A stretch of DNA of 64,000 bases. Origin: Rhinopomastus cyanomelas (lineage: Eukaryota > Chordata > Aves > Bucerotiformes > Rhinopomastidae). Below are positions 61,712 to 64,000 of this stretch, piece after piece. The stretch covers positions 188,420 through 252,419 of the forward strand of contig VXBP01009432.1 of the NCBI GenBank assembly GCA_013400115.1, given 5' to 3'. The notes below the pieces were generated by a model. That model made no database searches, was not told where the DNA came from, and saw only the letters and a list, made by a program, of their open reading frames with translations. The position numbers were made by a program, and so were the translations under genes. Each line of letters begins with the position of its first letter. Positions within the stretch are counted from its first letter, which is position 1.

Positions 61712-62650
61712 ATTTTTTAAGTTTTAAGGGATAAACACAATTGTGTATAGAATTAATTTGATAGGAGAAAGAATGGCTCAGTGTGTTCTAAATAATGTAG
61801 TCAAGATTTGCTTAAAAACATTATTTGTTCTTTATGAATACTGGGAATGATTCTTTGGATATTCAAAAAGATTTGAAAGTGCTGAAATTTTGTGAATTTT
61901 TGCTTGAAAAATTTATCCAAGAAGTCATCCTGGAATGATGTTCCTAGCTTAGTGTTATTTAGTTTCTGGTGTTTCAGTTAACACTCACTGAGTAGTGATA
62001 ATACTTTATGGTTTTTTAGTTACTGGCACATAAAGAATAATGAGTAATCACATAGTCCATTTGGAAAGAGTCCTGGCTTTTACTGTACAAGTGCTCGAAC
62101 AAGATATTGGCAAAAAGCTTCCAAACAATGAGTTGACTTCTATAAACAAAATTAACAGTAGAAAATACAGAGGGACCATTTTTGTAATGGATATCACTCT
62201 ACAACTAATTGGATTTGTTCTGTTTCTGAAACAGATGGAGCTGTGGACAAGATTTGTGAGGAAGCCCATAAACAAGCAGCTTTCATTCACTCTTAACTCT
62301 GACCAGGGGATCTGCTCATCTATTCAGCGTTGGCAAACCTGAGTAGAATTTATATTTTTGTGTGGAAACCAGGTAAAGCTGAGTGGTGGTTGTGTCCAGT
62401 TGTAACGAAAAACCAGGAGAGTTTTACAGTTTTGACTGAGGTTTCCTTTTGTTATTTGATTTTAATACAAGTAAAAATGATCTTCTTGGCTGGGAGATGG
62501 GCTTTGCATTTCCTTCACCCAAAATAAATAGCACTCTTTGAAGCCAGAGTAGGTTGTCTGTGTGTGGGTGAGCCTTAGCCTTCACCTGCAGATCCATGTG
62601 CAACTTGCCCTTGCTGTCAGCTGACACAAACCCCTCCCTCCCCTCAGTGT

Positions 62651-62696
<46 letters not shown>
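62651..62696. repeat. (ATC)n microsatellite, about 15 units
   Basis: An uninterrupted run of ATC units, likely length-variable between individuals. Confidence 0.98.
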
Positions 62697-62808
62697 CTGA
62701 GTGTTCAATTTCTTTTTTATTTCTATTCCCTTCGGCTGGACCTGTTTCATAATTATTTTAATGCTGGTCTCCCTTTTCAAAAAATGGAAACATTCAGAAT
62801 TCAGAACA

Positions 62809-62897
62809 TTCAGAAAACCCCAGATTGGAAGGGACCTCAAAAGATCATCCAGTCCAATCCCCCTGGCACAGCAGGATCACCTAGACCAAGTCACTCT
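62809..62897 (-). mobile_element. Short CR1 3' end, antisense
   Basis: CCCCAGATTGGAAGGGACCT, then GATCATCCAGTCCAATCC and CACCTAGACCAAGTCAC. It is truncated after about 90 bases and belongs to the young subfamily. Confidence 0.85.
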
Positions 62898-63667
62898 ATC
62901 AGTCAGCACAGGAAATGTCAGATTATGTCAAGAAAAAGTTAGGTTTATGGTCTTTTAAATACAAAGAAATGAATGTCTGCATCTTACACCTGTCTGCATC
63001 TTGTCTGCTGACTCCAGCTACTTGTATTTTCTTGGATGATATAAAATACTGAATTTGGAAAAAACAGAAAGTGGAGTCAGCACTTACCTAAGCCCCCAGA
63101 CTTACTTTACCTGCTGTTTGCCAGGTGTAGTTTACACTGCACTCTCGTGAGACCTCGCAAGGTAGGAACACCTCCAGACAATGCTGAACACACAAGAGAA
63201 ACACAAATAGCATGTAATACAAGCAAGAGGCTTCTCACATTTCTTGGCAGTGAGACTTGCTTTCAGAGGGCTGTACTTTTAGGTTAAAACCACTGAGGAA
63301 TGATGTTCCCTCACAGTGTTTCTCAAGGAGATTTAATTGCAGGAATGTTAACTTATGTTAATATTAGCTCTGGCAGAAACACTGTTCCCTCATGATAAAC
63401 AGAGTCTAAAATGAACCCAGAAGAATCCAACTGACCAAACTCCACTGTTCTGTGCCTGTCAGGCTGCTGTGTTTGAAGGGGGATTTCACAGAAAAGCCCT
63501 AGTGATCTGCCACGATGTCTGCTCAGGTACAGCTAAAAGAAATGTTATTGTACCAGACACCAATCCACCACTGCAACTCACTCTCCTGTGGCTCCAGGCT
63601 GCTGGTCATTGAAACATTTTCCTCAAAAAGTCAAAATCCAAACAAAATGCTGTTATATAGTTGTAGA

Positions 63668-63692
63668 TCTCTCTCTCTCTCTCTCTCTCTCT
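63668..63692. repeat. (TC)n microsatellite, about 12 units
   Basis: An uninterrupted TC run of 25 bases. Confidence 0.98.
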
Positions 63693-64000
63693 AAATTCCA
63701 TACTTATATCACAACCTAAACTGTCCTTTTAATTTCCTTGGTAGTTACTTAGACTAGTTTAATGCATCCACCAAAGGAAGTTGTTCCAGCATCACTGTTA
63801 GTAGAAGCATCAACAGAGATTGTCTCTGCTAAAAAAATGCCCCTTCTTTGCCTTTGCTTGTCTTTCAGACCCAAGTGATTGCACAGAGAGTGAAGGACCC
63901 TGTTGATATTCTGTGCCAACACAGAAACATCTGATTCAAACAGATATGGGCTCCAGGCTGCTAACGTTCTTCCCTATCTGAGTGCAATCAGGAGAAAGCT

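Larger units (their letters stand above)
37722..64000. other. Intergenic, CR1-rich, no secure gene
   Basis: After the probable end of TMEM135 no spliced gene could be recognised on either strand. CR1 copies listed separately make up much of it. The gaps between them hold chance-length open frames only. In mammals TMEM135 is followed by a long gene-poor stretch before RAB38 and CTSC, which would fit, but neither gene is visible here. Confidence 0.65.

Noticed and set aside
62040..62342. 100-codon + strand frame
   Set aside because: Plausible composition but AT-rich, without family match or splice context; left as chance.
37722..64000. RAB38 or CTSC exons expected downstream in vertebrates
   Set aside because: No Rab G-motifs or cathepsin active-site peptides are visible in any frame; these genes probably lie further on.
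1..64000. tRNA, rRNA, CRISPR arrays and intact endogenous retroviruses
   Set aside because: No tRNA B-box with fold, no rRNA core, no spaced direct repeats, and no paired LTRs, primer-binding site or gag/pol/env frames were found.

Overview
The window is bird genomic DNA. The case rests on many CR1 LINE copies with typical avian 3' ends (the GGTTGGA..GACC..GATCATC type, tailed by ATTCTATG-like octamers), vertebrate GT-AG exons, and the absence of Alu, L1 or bacterial-style gene packing. The order of bird cannot be fixed from this alone. Several CR1 subfamilies coexist and by my boundaries occupy about 7.5 kb of the 64 kb, so this is a CR1-rich neighbourhood. There is an assembly gap at 564-902 and one ambiguous base at 207.

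Only one protein gene is secure: the 3' two thirds of TMEM135 on the + strand. Nine coding exons run from 17931 to the stop codon at 35517-35519, all with GT-AG introns and compatible phases. They encode 288 residues after a split arginine, corresponding to roughly residues 170-458 of the mammalian protein. The N-terminal exons are not found in positions 1-17930, so that stretch is read as the large upstream intron. It holds GC-rich blocks beside the assembly gap, a GC-rich island near 8.6-9.0 kb, three CR1 pieces and otherwise plain AT-rich sequence. The 3' UTR probably reaches a pair of AATAAA signals at about 37.7 kb.

From about 37.8 kb to 64 kb I see no secure gene. This part is intergenic and richer in CR1, with copies in both orientations, including two with about 190 open codons of the ORF2 C-terminus and several rearranged ones (inverted, nested, tandem-tailed, internally deleted). 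The 38-49 kb stretch is somewhat GC-richer and stop-poor; possible decayed minus-strand coding scraps there are reported only as a weak hypothesis. Two microsatellites lie near the right end.

I found no new gene system. The most checkable oddities are a perfect 17-bp hairpin and a tail-to-tail CR1 pair in the last TMEM135 intron, a CR1 with an inverted internal segment at 5.2 kb, and a CR1 that lost its 3' end at 23.4 kb.
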